Shown: piece after piece, positions 1 through 10,749 of the stretch | How the letters are laid out: the number at the start of each line of letters is the position of its first letter | Position numbering within the stretch: position 1 is the stretch's first letter | Origin: Hofstenia miamia | Lineage: Eukaryota; Xenacoelomorpha; Acoela | NCBI GenBank assembly: GCA_004352715.1 | Contig: SCFE01000064.1 | Location: 752,831 to 816,830, forward strand | Direction: 5' to 3' | Length of the DNA: 64,000 nucleotides | Notes under the pieces: generated by a model | The model's database searches: none | Seen by the model: only the letters and a program-made list of their open reading frames with translations | What the model was told of the DNA's origin: nothing | Position numbers and translations under genes: made by a program

Positions 1-401
1 TGTCCACAATTGCAACTAACCATGAATTGAGTGCTGGCAAAACGTCCACCAATATTTTCAGTACTTTGTTATTTACATGGAAAAGAAGTGATATCACAGA
101 TATCAGCAGGGCAAGAAAAATGAACGCATAGCAAAAATTGAGAAAATCTGTTTGCATCTAATAATGCATTCAAACTCAGCCAATTTATGAAATCACGTTG
201 CAACATATTTATACAATTGTTCATTTGACTGTGCTACACTATTTGCTTTCTAATTCTGTTGACTTTTCAAAGATATGACAATGCTATATTCGCTTTAAAT
301 TATTAAAGCAGCGCCTTCCAAAAAAGTGTATTATTTTATTACATGAGACCCTAAGGATTGTCTCAAAATAAATTTTTCATATTTAGTCGTTTTTTAAGCT
401 A
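1..401. other. AT-rich non-coding sequence
   Basis: No exon, RNA gene or repeat structure could be supported here. The stretch leads up to the first MITE. Confidence 0.5.
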
Positions 402-624
402 GCAATAAACAGGGGCGTAAGCAGGATTTTCTGACGGGGAGGACATCAACGTCATTTTGAAAATATTGATAAAATAGACCCTAAAAAATGCATTTCATAA
501 TTCTAGATTTTAAATTTTTCATTTTTTTATGAAAAATTTTTTGATTTATCCAGTCAAAATCAAATTTGGAAGTATGACGAGGGGGGACATTCCCCCCCCC
601 CCTGCGTACGCCACTGTCAATAAA
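402..624. mobile_element. hAT-type MITE with 8-bp target-site duplication
   Basis: A 207-bp element (410-616) begins CAGGGGCGTAAGCAGG and ends CCTGCGTACGCCACTG, so its ends are imperfect inverted repeats of about 16 bp. It is flanked by GCAATAAA (402-409) and TCAATAAA (617-624), an 8-bp duplication with one mismatch. Ends of the form CAGNGGCGTA with an 8-bp duplication are typical of hAT elements. There is no coding capacity, so this is a non-autonomous copy. A C-rich run lies at 591-602. Related ends occur at 42,233-42,381 and 32,159-32,174. Confidence 0.8.
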
Positions 625-1389
625 ACATTTACAGCATTTTTTTGTCTGAATGCTTGAATTTGTGTTCACAGGCTGAAATTCCTGTGGTTTTTTAATGAGC
701 ACGTTGATTCATGAAAAGTTTTCAATTTGATGATATTTAGCTAAAATTGAAGCTAGGATATCCTATGCATTTAATATTATGAACTAAAGCAAAAAAAGAT
801 TTTAGTATTTTTCAGGATTTGTAAAGGTCATATGGGATTATTAAATGTCTGAATTATAAGTGCCGTTTGGTGTTGTACACGTAATATAACATGTTGTGAT
901 GTGTGGAATTTTGAACTTGTTGTATACACAACACAGTGCTTTGTGGGGTCTAAAATTTAAAACTTTACCTTTCTCCAAACTATAAACTTAGGCCCTATAT
1001 TGTGTTCTATATTTTTTAAGCTTGCAGATACATGGGAAAAAACTCCAATGAGTTGGTTATTGACATGAATGTGATATTACAATATGCTGGAAAAATAGCA
1101 GGTCTAAAATGCTTTTCAATTTTGTAGATTGTAGTAAAGAAATTTAGATATAAGATCTGAGCGTGATCAAAAAATTTTAAAAAAATGCAAAAATAATCTC
1201 AGGGCATTGTACTATTTATAGCTTTAGTTGTTCTATAATTTTAAAATAATAAAATTAAACTTAATATGTTGTTTTCCATCTTTAATAATTCATGAAATAA
1301 AGATGTCTAAAATCTGAAATCAATGCTATGTTACACATTTTCATACCCAATCCGCACTCACAACGTCTGTACCTAATCCAACACACACT
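625..1389. other. Non-coding, AT-rich
   Basis: No gene or element recognised. The last ~45 bases contain degenerate pieces of the adjoining minisatellite unit. Confidence 0.5.
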
Positions 1390-1605
1390 CGCACATTTTT
1401 AAAAAAGTTGCACCCAACCTACATCCGCACATTTTTAAAAAAGTTGCGCCCAACCCACATCCGCACATTTTTAAAAAAGTTGCACCCAACCCAAACCCGC
1501 ACATTTTTATAAAAGTTGCACCCAACCCACATCCGCACATTTTTAAAAAAGTTGCACCCAACCCACATCCGCACATTTTTAAAAAAGTTGCACCTAACCC
1601 ACATC
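1390..1605. repeat. 36-bp tandem minisatellite, six units
   Basis: Six head-to-tail 36-bp units start at 1390, 1426, 1462, 1498, 1534 and 1570. Each holds CGCACATTTTT, an A-run, GTTGCACCCAACCCACATC or a close variant. Because 36 is a multiple of three, the minus strand stays open and reads as a 12-residue repeat within a 99-codon frame. That openness follows from the period and is not evidence of a gene. Confidence 0.9.
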
Positions 1606-4129
1606 CTAATCTAATGCAACAATCATAAGTGACAATACATACTTCAATAAATGTTGGATCTAGGACATTCATACATATGGTGTGTCAGTCTCGTAAATCA
1701 AAAATACCCTTCTCTTAAATTTTTTGCTACTAACACGCATCTTGTTCGCAGAACATCGTTTCAAAACTGAATTTCCCCTCGGATCCTTATAATATATATA
1801 TAATATATATATATACATGTATATACAGATATGTATTCTATGTGAATATATAATTATTCATTGATTTACATATACATCAAAAATAATGTTATAAAATTTA
1901 AAAATAATTTGTTCAAAAATAATTTTAAATTTTGAAATTTTATATTCATATGCTGCAATTTAAATTTTAAATTTTAATATGTAAATTTCATACTAACTTT
2001 CTTAAATATTAAACTGAGACCTAGGAAACCGAAAAATTTAGGATGTTTTTTGCCTTACTTACCCTGAGTTGACATTAATTTAAACGGGCAGGATTTGACT
2101 TAGGAGTTTGGCCGATAGGCATCATTGCTTTGACATAAAAATGTGGGCAAATTTGAAAAAAGTAGGATATTTTTTGAAAAATAATAAAGATTTCCAAGCA
2201 CAGAAATATCCAATTAATCTTCAATTGTTTAAACAAGTTTGGTGGAAAATGCTCGAAAATGTGAACAAAACAGAACTTAACTATATGGTTATACTATAAT
2301 TTTAATGTTTACTTTCTTTACACTAATAGTTTTAGTAAAGATGTGAAAGCCTCTCGCCTTCCATAGGCTGACATTTTCACAGAAATGATTGTGAATCAAA
2401 ATCTATGTTTCGGGCTGGGTCGGGTTCAGATATTAAATTTTCGGGCCAGGTTCGTGTTTGAGTAATTAATATCCGGCATTATATTTTAGGTACTCTGTTT
2501 CAGTTAACCAATTAACGACCTTGTAGTTATCATATAAAATATACTTTTCTGGACTCAGTATATTACTGCTAAAATAGCAAGTCATGTGGACATATTTTTG
2601 TCATTATATTTTCTAGGTTTTAAATTTATGTCAAATTTATTGAAGTCCTTCAACTTGAGGAGACAACACAAAGGGTTGTGTTTATTCGAACGTATTTATC
2701 TACATTTTAAAGCAAAATTAGGACCTTTTGATGTTGAGAATTACTTAAATTGTATTTGATGAGTATTTCTTTGAGAATGAACACAAAGCCGATTTTCATG
2801 TTCTTGTTTTAATCAATTTTTAATTAATTCAATTTGTTACAACTCCACGTGTAAGATAGCTTTACATTGATTCTTTTGCAATGCTAATATCTATACTTTA
2901 AGCATGCAATGAAGGTGATCGCATAGAGATATTTCTGTTCAATGTTTATTGATGTAAATCTAACATAATTACAGGTAGGCGATGTCAGTGTTGCTAAATC
3001 GCTGATATTTGCCAGTTACATGTTCGAACGGTAAATGACATTTTGTCAAACGCAATTGCTCAGTCTATTTAGCTAATTGTGTAGCCATAGCAATTTCTAG
3101 AGCTACTTCGTTTAAATTGGTACGTTTTATTTGCAAATTCAGATGATAACTTTATTAGAATGAGTTTACTGGTATGTACCAATAATTCTCCCGTGTAAAA
3201 ACAATTGGCTGCAGATTACTATTTTATTCAAATTTTTGTCAATAAAATTTCAGTCGTCCCGAAAATATATTTTGTAATATTATTGCTGTCTACTTGTTAC
3301 CATTAATGTATCACTTGCAAATCAAAATGCAATTTCTGAAATGTTAATTTCAAAAGGTCATGTGTCAAATCCATGCAGAAATTGGTTTGAACAAACAAAA
3401 TAGAGATTTTGAAAAATACGAAGTTATATTTGAAATTTAATGAATCTTGTTGCTTTATGAAGGAATTTTTGACAGCATTGTGCTGATCCGTATGTTGATG
3501 CATGCCTAAATTTAATGCTTCAAATGATATTTACAACATTTGTTATAAGTGTAATTACTTTTCAAAGAAAAAAATAAAATTTTTTAATGACCAATTTTTG
3601 TTTAAAACAAATTGTTTACAATCAACCGTTGTACAGGTTCGCAATTATCAGCACAAAATCGGTATACGCAATAGCTAAGCGCAATTGAACTTTATCCGCA
3701 GTTATTTACATTACAATAAATTAGTCAGTCAACTATTAGAAAATTTGATAAACTGATGCCTATGTTGTTGTGCTGTATTGCATACTGGTCCATTTTAGAC
3801 ATCTCAAATTTTAATTTTTTGACATGTTTGTACCCAACATCGCCAGTGAATTCTGATGTGGAAGTCGTACTTTGTAGATTGCTAACACTGATAGACTTCG
3901 TAAGAATCGTTTTCGACTATTGACTTCATTTCTTTCATTATTTTCAAAACGTGAATGTTAGCATAACAGCGAACGACTTTGTACAGGATATTATAGAAAC
4001 CCAGCCGATACAGGGTTTAGTTTTAAATTTCAATTCAAATTCACCTGTAGCATAGAAAATAACTCTAATTAATGGAGCAATATATTGAATTTTTGATGTC
4101 TCAAGTTCTTATGACATCATAAACGAAGA
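1606..4129. other. Gene-free stretch
   Basis: No exon with splice sites was found. It contains a TA microsatellite around 1,790-1,822 and a short GGGTCGGGTT-rich patch near 2,413-2,460 that may be the end of an old DNA transposon. Only short random frames are present. Confidence 0.5.
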
Positions 4130-4792
4130 AATAATTAAATTAAAGTCGAATCTGAAGAAGAACGAATATCCTAGTAATTTTATTAATAAATTTATTAAAG
4201 AATAAATGAATGAAATATTGAACAAGACAGGAAAATATTCGAATAATTTTGAACACATTTTTAAAATTGAATATAGAGGTCAGCACGCAAAAGATATGAT
4301 TAATCAAATACGAGGAATAACTTATATAAAAATATAAGATTTGTTTAAACAACACGAAAGCTTAGTCAAAACCTAGAATTAAAATCAATGACAAAGATAT
4401 CCAATAAGTCCAATGTTATCTAAAAGATCCATTGCACCTGTGGTGAGGACTATATTGGTTATGGTAGCAGACAACTAAGCAGAAAAATAAAAGAACACGA
4501 AATTAAGTCAACAATATCAGAACACCTAAAAAATGTGGATTAAATTATGACATCAAAATTTTAAGGTCAACCATCGCCAAACATTTAAAAGTAATTGAAA
4601 GTATATAAATAAGAGCAATGCAACCAATTCTCAACACCAAAGATGATTACATACAGGTATATCAGCACAAATTACCTCTAATCAACGTTTGATTACATAA
4701 TGATATCTTTTAATTTAATAATGGATATTTAGACTGAAAATTTTGTAAATTGACGATGCTCAAGTTGAGCGAAATATAAGTCTTTTAGTCTA
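4130..4792 (+). mobile_element. Penelope-like element fragment: RT end, GIY-YIG endonuclease and 3' ribozyme-like core
   Basis: The plus strand has decayed coding sequence typical of Penelope-like retroelements. An end-of-RT segment containing KKNEYPSNFINKFIK lies near 4,150-4,200. A GIY-YIG endonuclease segment containing CTCGEDYIGYGSRQLSRKI lies at about 4,438-4,495. A C-terminal tail containing HLKVIESI and ILNTKDDYIQ runs to about 4,690. Stops and frame changes break it. The CxC followed by YIG and an arginine, then a downstream EH, is the usual endonuclease layout in this family. A hammerhead-like core follows at 4,730-4,792, where such elements are known to carry ribozymes. Confidence 0.75.
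4730..4792 (+). ncRNA. Hammerhead-ribozyme-like core (Penelope-associated)
   Basis: Outer arms TAGACT (4730-4735) and AGTCTA (4787-4792) can pair. Inside, UGACGA (4751-4756) is one change from the conserved CUGAUGA box. A GCUC/GAGC stem II with a five-base loop (4758-4770) follows, then GAAAU (4771-4775). The order matches a type I hammerhead with a minimal stem III, the form known from Penelope-like elements. The U-to-C change in the core probably reduces or abolishes cleavage. Confidence 0.5.
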
Positions 4793-5427
4793 ATGTTTTT
4801 CTTATTAATATTACTGAATTGCATTAAAGAACTGAAATGTCTGGATATCTCTAACAAATTAGTAAGGTTGCTTTAGGCTTAAGGCTATAATGAGCTAATA
4901 GACATCAACAATCTACAATAAAAACTCCCGTCCAATTCTGTCAAATGACGTATAATCGGAATAAGCTGTCTTGCTGTAAAGGTATAGGTCGAGAAATCCC
5001 ATAATTGTCTTTTCATTTGATCAAAATATTTCAGTAATTACGAAATCCTGTTTTGTGAAATTTGAAGGTTGTTGAGAATGGAAGCAATCAATATTTATTT
5101 AGAGCAGGTATTGATAGGTTTTCATTAAAGTTACAACTTTTTCTAAAATGACTGAATATTATCCCTTTGTGTTGATATAAAGCTGTCGGTGGTCTATGTA
5201 ATCACTAAAGTACAAAACGAAAACGAAAAAACTTGTTTTTGCATTGAAATGATCATTTCGTAAGAAGGCAGCCTATAATCGTTTTGATGGCTAAATTTAT
5301 TATTTGATAAACAGAATTTTTTATCGAAATGTAATTTAAGGTTAGGTTTAAAACAAATTTTAAAGCTTTTCTGTGACAACGTAAAAGTAATGTTCTAAAA
5401 CTTTTTGCGGAATCTGTACATTGCTCA
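4793..5427. other. Non-coding, no element recognised
   Basis: Nothing beyond short random frames could be supported. Confidence 0.5.
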
Positions 5428-5876
5428 CTGGTTAGGAGACTTGTCAACGAGCCGAGCTTCTAACGAGCCGAGCCGANNNNNNNNNNNNNNNNNNNNNNNN
5501 NNNNNNNNNNNNNNNNNNNNNNNNNNNNNNNNNNNNNNNNNNNNNNNNNNNNNNNNNNNNNNNNNNNNNGAGCCGATCCGAGCCGAGCAGAGCCGAGCTT
5601 GAGCACAGTATTTGATATACAAAGAGCCCAAAACGAGCCTATTTTAGGCAAAGCAAGTTTATAGTTCTGCTTGTAAATTTGAGTATGGAGATTTTTCTTA
5701 TTTTTTACAGTCCGTATGCTTTTCCTATAATTTTATTTAAGAAATTTTTATTAAATAATAGGAAGAGCTATGTAAAAAATTCTTTGAGCCCAATATTTTT
5801 AAAAAAATACCGAGCTAAAAAAATTTAAACGAGCCGAGCTTGGAAATGTCGGCTCGTTGACATGTCTGTTGGTTAG
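5428..5876. mobile_element. hAT-like MITE, GAGCCGAGC family, copy 1
   Basis: The element (5436-5868) begins GAGACTTGTCAACGAGCCGA and ends with the inverted version GGCTCGTTGACATGTCTG. Target-site duplications are CTGGTTAG (5428-5435) and TTGGTTAG (5869-5876), 8 bp with one mismatch, as for hAT elements. Multiple GAGCCGAGC motifs sit just inside both ends. There is no coding capacity. A 93-base gap (5477-5569) interrupts the left GAGCCGA repeat array. Copy 2 is at 41,404-41,744. Confidence 0.8.
5477..5569. other. Assembly gap (93 N)
   Basis: This run of N falls inside the GAGCCGA subterminal repeat of the MITE, so it was probably left by an unresolved short tandem repeat. Confidence 0.95.
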
Positions 5877-5899
5877 CATAAATTTGAGAACCAAAAGCT

Positions 5900-6460
5900 T
5901 TATAGACATATTCCCCGGACCTACATTAGACGTTAATACCAGGGTCATAATGTGTACTTTGTACATATAGAGGCGGTAACATTCGAGAAGCCTGTCTGGT
6001 CAGTTTTTTGAGTAGACAGACGGCGACATAGTGGTAACACTGTTAGCAAGACTGCTACTGGTGCCAGTAATGAGTGCGTCTCACGGGGCAGTCATACAGA
6101 GAAAACTCTTTGTCTCTGGGCTATGAGAGAGGCCTAGGCCAGCGTTTGCTGTGCCTTCATGTGAAGCAACTTTGCTGTGTCACAGGTAGTTATGATCCCA
6201 CATACCTTTTAATAGGGGTCATAATTCCCTAGATGCTTTGCACTCAGTGAATGTGATCGCAGAGGCGCAACCCTCTCAACTGAAGTTCGCCCTTCGGCTT
6301 CACTCTGTTGATTAGACTCAACACTGGTCAACACTCTATCGCCAGGGGTCTCCAGAGGTTTCTCACGATCAGGCTTCAGGGGAAGGTCCGATCGGATCGT
6401 GGTTTCACCCAATCATCAGTCTGTCGACTGCTTGAGTAACCCCGACTTATAGACATATTC
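5900..6460. mobile_element. GC-rich 533-bp insertion with 14-bp target-site duplication, family unknown
   Basis: The 14-mer TTATAGACATATTC occurs at 5900-5913 and again at 6447-6460. It brackets 533 bp that are clearly richer in G and C than the flanks. A direct repeat of this length suggests insertion by target-primed reverse transcription. There is no poly(A), no clear microsatellite tail, no tRNA-type A/B box pair and no terminal inverted repeat beyond a few bases. The minus strand contains a 67-codon open frame (6209-6412) that I do not recognise. It could be a SINE or the 3' end of an unknown LINE. Confidence 0.6.
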
Positions 6461-8860
6461 AAAATTTTTCCATAATAAATGACAACCTTGCAAAGCATAT
6501 ATTTTTTCAAATTTGAATAAACTAATGAGCGCTAAATTTGAACTCGGTATTGATTAAAAATTTTGTTTATGAAATCAATTTCTTTATAACCTAGTAAGCA
6601 TCTCTAACGACTACCATTTGGAGTTGTTTGGCTTGGTTGTGCCTATTTGATAACCCTGGTTTTGTTAAATGAACTGTAGCCATACTGTATATTAAATCAA
6701 ACGATTAAACTTTTCTGGTTGAAATCGTTTATGCAACTTGAAAGGGATTTCCACTGTAATCTCATTCTAAAATATAACAGAATTTTCAAGTATACACCGT
6801 CTGTGAATTCTTAATATATACAATCTAAAACGGTAACAGTGTATATAATGCTAAATTCAAATTTATGTTCTCAATTGATTACAAAATTCATTGAAATATA
6901 TATATATGTATATTACGATATTTTCCCATCATTAGTGCATGGGATGAACATTAGAAGTTCTGTGTAAATTATACATCATTCTACTGTATAATGTCTTGAA
7001 ATTTTCCACCGCAAAGTCTGCATTTTAACCGATTTAGGGATGTGGTCGAAAAGCAACTAGAAAATTGATTCAACAATCGTGTGAATTAAGGCGTGAAACT
7101 AGAAGCAATGATATAAACAGATGGGGTCAAGAAAGGTCATTCGGGGGTTCGGGCCCATTCTCAGATTGTGTTGATGCTGATTTGCATATTATACCTTACA
7201 GTAAGTGTGGTGCAAAATGTTTCAATTCAAAATAAATGATTTAACGAATATACGAATAAATTTTATATACCCGTGATAGCATTAGTTCAATAATCTGAAA
7301 TCTCATCAATTTTTGTGTATAGTAAAGCAGCTTTTTAAATGGGACATTTATATGTAAATATGAGTTAAATTGCTGTGAATTATTTAGGAAGCTCTCATAA
7401 ACATTGCTTTTATGCTTTTAAATGTGTGCATGCAAAACATTTTGTTGTCTGACAGATAGATTTGCACATTTACACATATTCCCATTACCCTATTCTCTAT
7501 TAGCATGTGCAATCCGAAACGTCAACAGTGATAATATTGTAATTATGTCCTCTTCAATTTCGAATAGTGCAATTTCTACAGATCCTAGAAACTAAAATTA
7601 CGTTATTAACAATGTTGAATTTGCTATAAACCTATGTCGTACGACACTTTTCCAAGATGTCAAAATGTCCTCCTCCATTCAGTCTTCAATTCTGTCGAAT
7701 TTTAATATCATTTCCATATTTTGTGCGAGGTTATTCATATACATTTAAGTACATTTAGACACACAAATTAATGTCATCTCATTTTCAAACCTATCGAAAT
7801 TACAGCATGATATGCTACATTTGGCAAAAAATATAAATAGGTCATTGCTTTACTTCCTGTAAATAGGTGCCTGCGAGTTGACTTTTTTAGGTTCGAGTCA
7901 AGTTTGAGTCGATTTGGAACCATAACTCGCGAGTTTGAACCGAGTTACAAATTTTAGATAAATTTTTCGCGTTAGGTTAAACTCTAAATAACGATGCTGC
8001 CTGTTGAACAACCCTATATAAGCTTACTAAAGAGATACAGCATGTTAAACAACATATGAAAAGCAATAGTGTTGTCCTACAATTTGAGATTAATAACGAA
8101 AGGTCTATTGATTTGTCGACATTACATGTAAAAATTGAATTAAAAGAAATTAAAATCGATTTGGTGTTGAGTAATCGAAATGTCGGATTGAATTTCGAAT
8201 GCTCGCAGGGCGCTACCTGTAAGTTTTCCACTTAAATTGGAAGTTACAAATAGAACTAAAGATAAAATATCACTATAAAAAATTCTTCATAGATTTGGTT
8301 TAATTATGAAACGCACGACAGTAAAGACATGATTTTCATGAAATTTCGGTTCTGTAGACAGGTAAGCGATATTCTTGGCACATGTCTCTTCGTCCCTGCG
8401 ACCTTTGACTTTGCACACGAGATATCTTTGCACATATCAAGAAACACTTTTTTTGCTTCCATCTGTTCAAAACATTATAAATACATTTACCTAAGTTATA
8501 ATGGTCCGATAAAAGATGAGAAAAACTTTCGTGTTATCCATAGAATTAATGAAGAACAGTAATCTTTGAACTAGATAGCACTGTGTTGACAGAAATTTGA
8601 GATCAGTATGAGACAACTTTGTTTAAATTTAGTTTTTTTCACTGAAAATTTGCATTTCAATGTAAATTCCTATTTCAATAAATCCCAATTCTTAGAATGA
8701 CACGTGATCCCGCAGGCATTTCTGAAGTATTACCCAATTAGTTCCTGCACTGATAAAGGTAGTACAATAGGATTTTGTAACCTGGCCGCCTTTGACTTTC
8801 TATGTAGTATATCGTACGAAATGCTTAGAAATTTATAAAAAATAGCAATTATATAATTTA
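6461..8860. other. Gene-free stretch
   Basis: No exon or intact element could be supported. A short TA microsatellite lies near 6,899-6,913. A patch of GAGTC/GAGTT repeats at about 7,870-7,945 may be part of an old transposon end. Confidence 0.45.
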
Positions 8861-9070
8861 ACTAGAAAAGCACTCGGAGAGCACAGACCGCCGTCACGCG
8901 GCTTGTGTCCCCCGGATCAGCACTAAAATTCAATGGATTTTTCCTTGGGCGGAGACGCACCTCTGGTGAAAATTTAAGGTCAATCCATTTATTACTTTTT
9001 CCGTAAAGTTGCTAACAGACAGACAAACAAACCAACGTTATCAAAAACATAACCTCCTTGACGGAGGTAA
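8861..9070. repeat. Dispersed-repeat relic with CTCGGAGAG start and ACGGAGGTAA end
   Basis: A GC-richer ~210-bp block begins near CACTCGGAGAGCACAGACC and ends ACAGACAGACAAACAAACC followed by CCTCCTTGACGGAGGTAA. I recall a similar sequence as a recurring repeat in many marine animal genomes, but I cannot confirm that here. CCTCC/GGAGG near the end can fold into a short hairpin. There is no coding content. Confidence 0.45.
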
Positions 9071-9779
9071 ATATCCTTAACATACCGGTAGTCTACAGTA
9101 GTTTTTGACTCAGTAAAATAGAATAAGCTTAAGTAATTAATCCACCCAACCTACAAACTATTTGTGTATGAAAGTTGCGATATTTTAGTAAAGTTAGTGG
9201 ATGTAATAGAATGATACTGAAAAAGTCATCAGATCCAAAAAATGGAAATATATAAAATGCTAGGAAATATTTTTGTGGAGATTCATCATTGAGTGAAGTT
9301 GTGATTGATTGGTAAGTCATAGTTGATCATTGCGATATCACCTGCAACAAGTTGCAAAATGAAATTATAGTGTTTTCACATTTTTTTAAAAAATAAATAA
9401 CTTTTGGACATGAATACAACCATTTAAAATGGCTCGCAACTTAAATGTTTGCCTCCATAAATACGCTAGTGTTTGCCTTAGGTACTTTTAAAGAGATTAA
9501 AGTTCTTAATGTTTTCGACATGTGGTGTGCGACTGTGTTCAATTTTCAAATTTTACAACATACCATATCTCTTACTTTTTAGCATTTTAGCCTCCCCTAA
9601 AAAACAGCCACCGTATGCCAATGATATTAAGTGTCAATTTTTTCAATATTTCCACAGTTTCTTGGGGTTTTGCGATGATCGCATTATTTATACAACCTTG
9701 ATCCTGAATGAAGCGTCCCCTCTCCCGTTCTTTCACCTCCATATCCGCATTCCTCACCACCCATTCCTTTGCATCGTTC
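9071..9779. other. Gene-free stretch
   Basis: The open frame on the plus strand at 9509-9793 overlaps the antisense of the adjoining retroelement tail and is not treated as a gene. Nothing else is supported. Confidence 0.45.
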
Positions 9780-10245
9780 AGTCTAGTTATTAGCTCTTTT
9801 GTCCCACAAGATAGTTCACCAAGATTTTTGCTATTTTATCATATATATTTTTTCTCTCTTTTATGGTAGTTTTGCTGTTCAATAGCAAATGTTTTACAGC
9901 AAACCAGCTTGAGCTTAAGTTGTTACGAATTCGTAGGTATACATGGATGCAATATCCTGCTGTACAATAACTGCGCAGGGGAGTATTCACTAAATGTTTG
10001 CAGTGTATTATTATAATCTAGTAGTGTCATTCTAAAATCATTGGATTTTTTGTACAAGGATTTAAAGGTTTTCACTGCTCTTTCAACCATACGGTTTAAA
10101 TGTGGGTATCTGGGCTGGGACTACTGATAGTGAGACTGATGCCATAATCTTTAGCAAACTGCTTTAATTGGTAGGCACCAAATGGGTTGTTGTCTCTGAC
10201 TAGTCGAAAATTTGATAATTCTAATTCCCCTTTCAAGTTCCAAAT
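9780..10245 (-). mobile_element. Ty3/gypsy-type integrase fragment (decayed)
   Basis: Reading the minus strand from about 10,245, the frame gives QFAKDYGISLTISS, then after a frameshift near 10,115 RYPHLNRMVERAVKTFKSLY, then YSPAQLLYSR. This is the end of a gypsy-class integrase core: the SS(P)xYPxxNxxxERAVxTxK segment carrying the last catalytic glutamate, followed by the SPAQLL segment. Downstream of it the frame carries stops. No LTRs were found nearby. It is a broken copy just upstream of the coiled-coil gene and in the opposite orientation. Confidence 0.75.
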
Positions 10246-10507
10246 TAGTTCTACTTGAGAATAAAGTATATTTTACAATTTTTTCTTAAAATAAGAAACT
10301 GAGATGATGAAAATCATTTTCAGGGTCTATTTTTTGCAGTATTTTGACCGTAATTGTAACGCTTCTTTGATTAATGATCACTCAACTTGATCATAAATGA
10401 TATGTCCAGTTCTTACATAAGAAAATCTCGTATGCGTCCCAAACTTTTTCTCGTCTAAGTATTCGATGTTTAGAGGGAGCTTTAATCACGGAATAGTATT
10501 GGTTAGG
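10246..10507. other. 5' flank of coiled-coil gene
   Basis: No element recognised. An ATG in the same frame lies at 10,466, 14 codons upstream of the start I prefer. A TATA box could not be assigned with confidence in this AT-rich context. Confidence 0.3.
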
Positions 10508-10749
10508 ATGGCAACATTGCCACGCTTAACTCCACGTTACCACGAGGTGGAGGGAATAAGAAATTTAGAGAGGATAGATCCATTGCATCCACCCTGGTCA
10601 AATAGAAGATCTGTAAGTCTCGAAACAACTGACGCGCATGAACTGCTAGACCAACGTGTTCAGGCTTTGAAACAAAGGGAACACCATCGATTTCACACTA
10701 CCTATCAAACTCCAATTTATGGATCAATTGCTGGCAAAGAACTTTATAG
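10508..10749 (+). CDS. Coiled-coil gene, exon 1
   Basis: Codes for residues 1-80 and two bases of codon 81. It ends CTTTATAG|GTATGT, a good donor, in phase 2. It contains the Pro/Arg-rich head and the start of the helical region. Confidence 0.7.

Noticed and set aside
1373-1672. 99-codon frame with 12-residue repeats, and possible CRISPR-like regular repeat
   Set aside because: The frame is open because the tandem unit is 36 bp long. There are no spacers between units, so it is a minisatellite and not a CRISPR array.
6209-6412. 67-codon minus-strand frame inside the GC-rich insertion
   Set aside because: GC-rich repeats often stay open by chance. No domain or homologue recognised.
7885-7905. 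GGTTCGAGTCA resembling a tRNA B box
   Set aside because: No matching A box at the right distance and no cloverleaf could be drawn.
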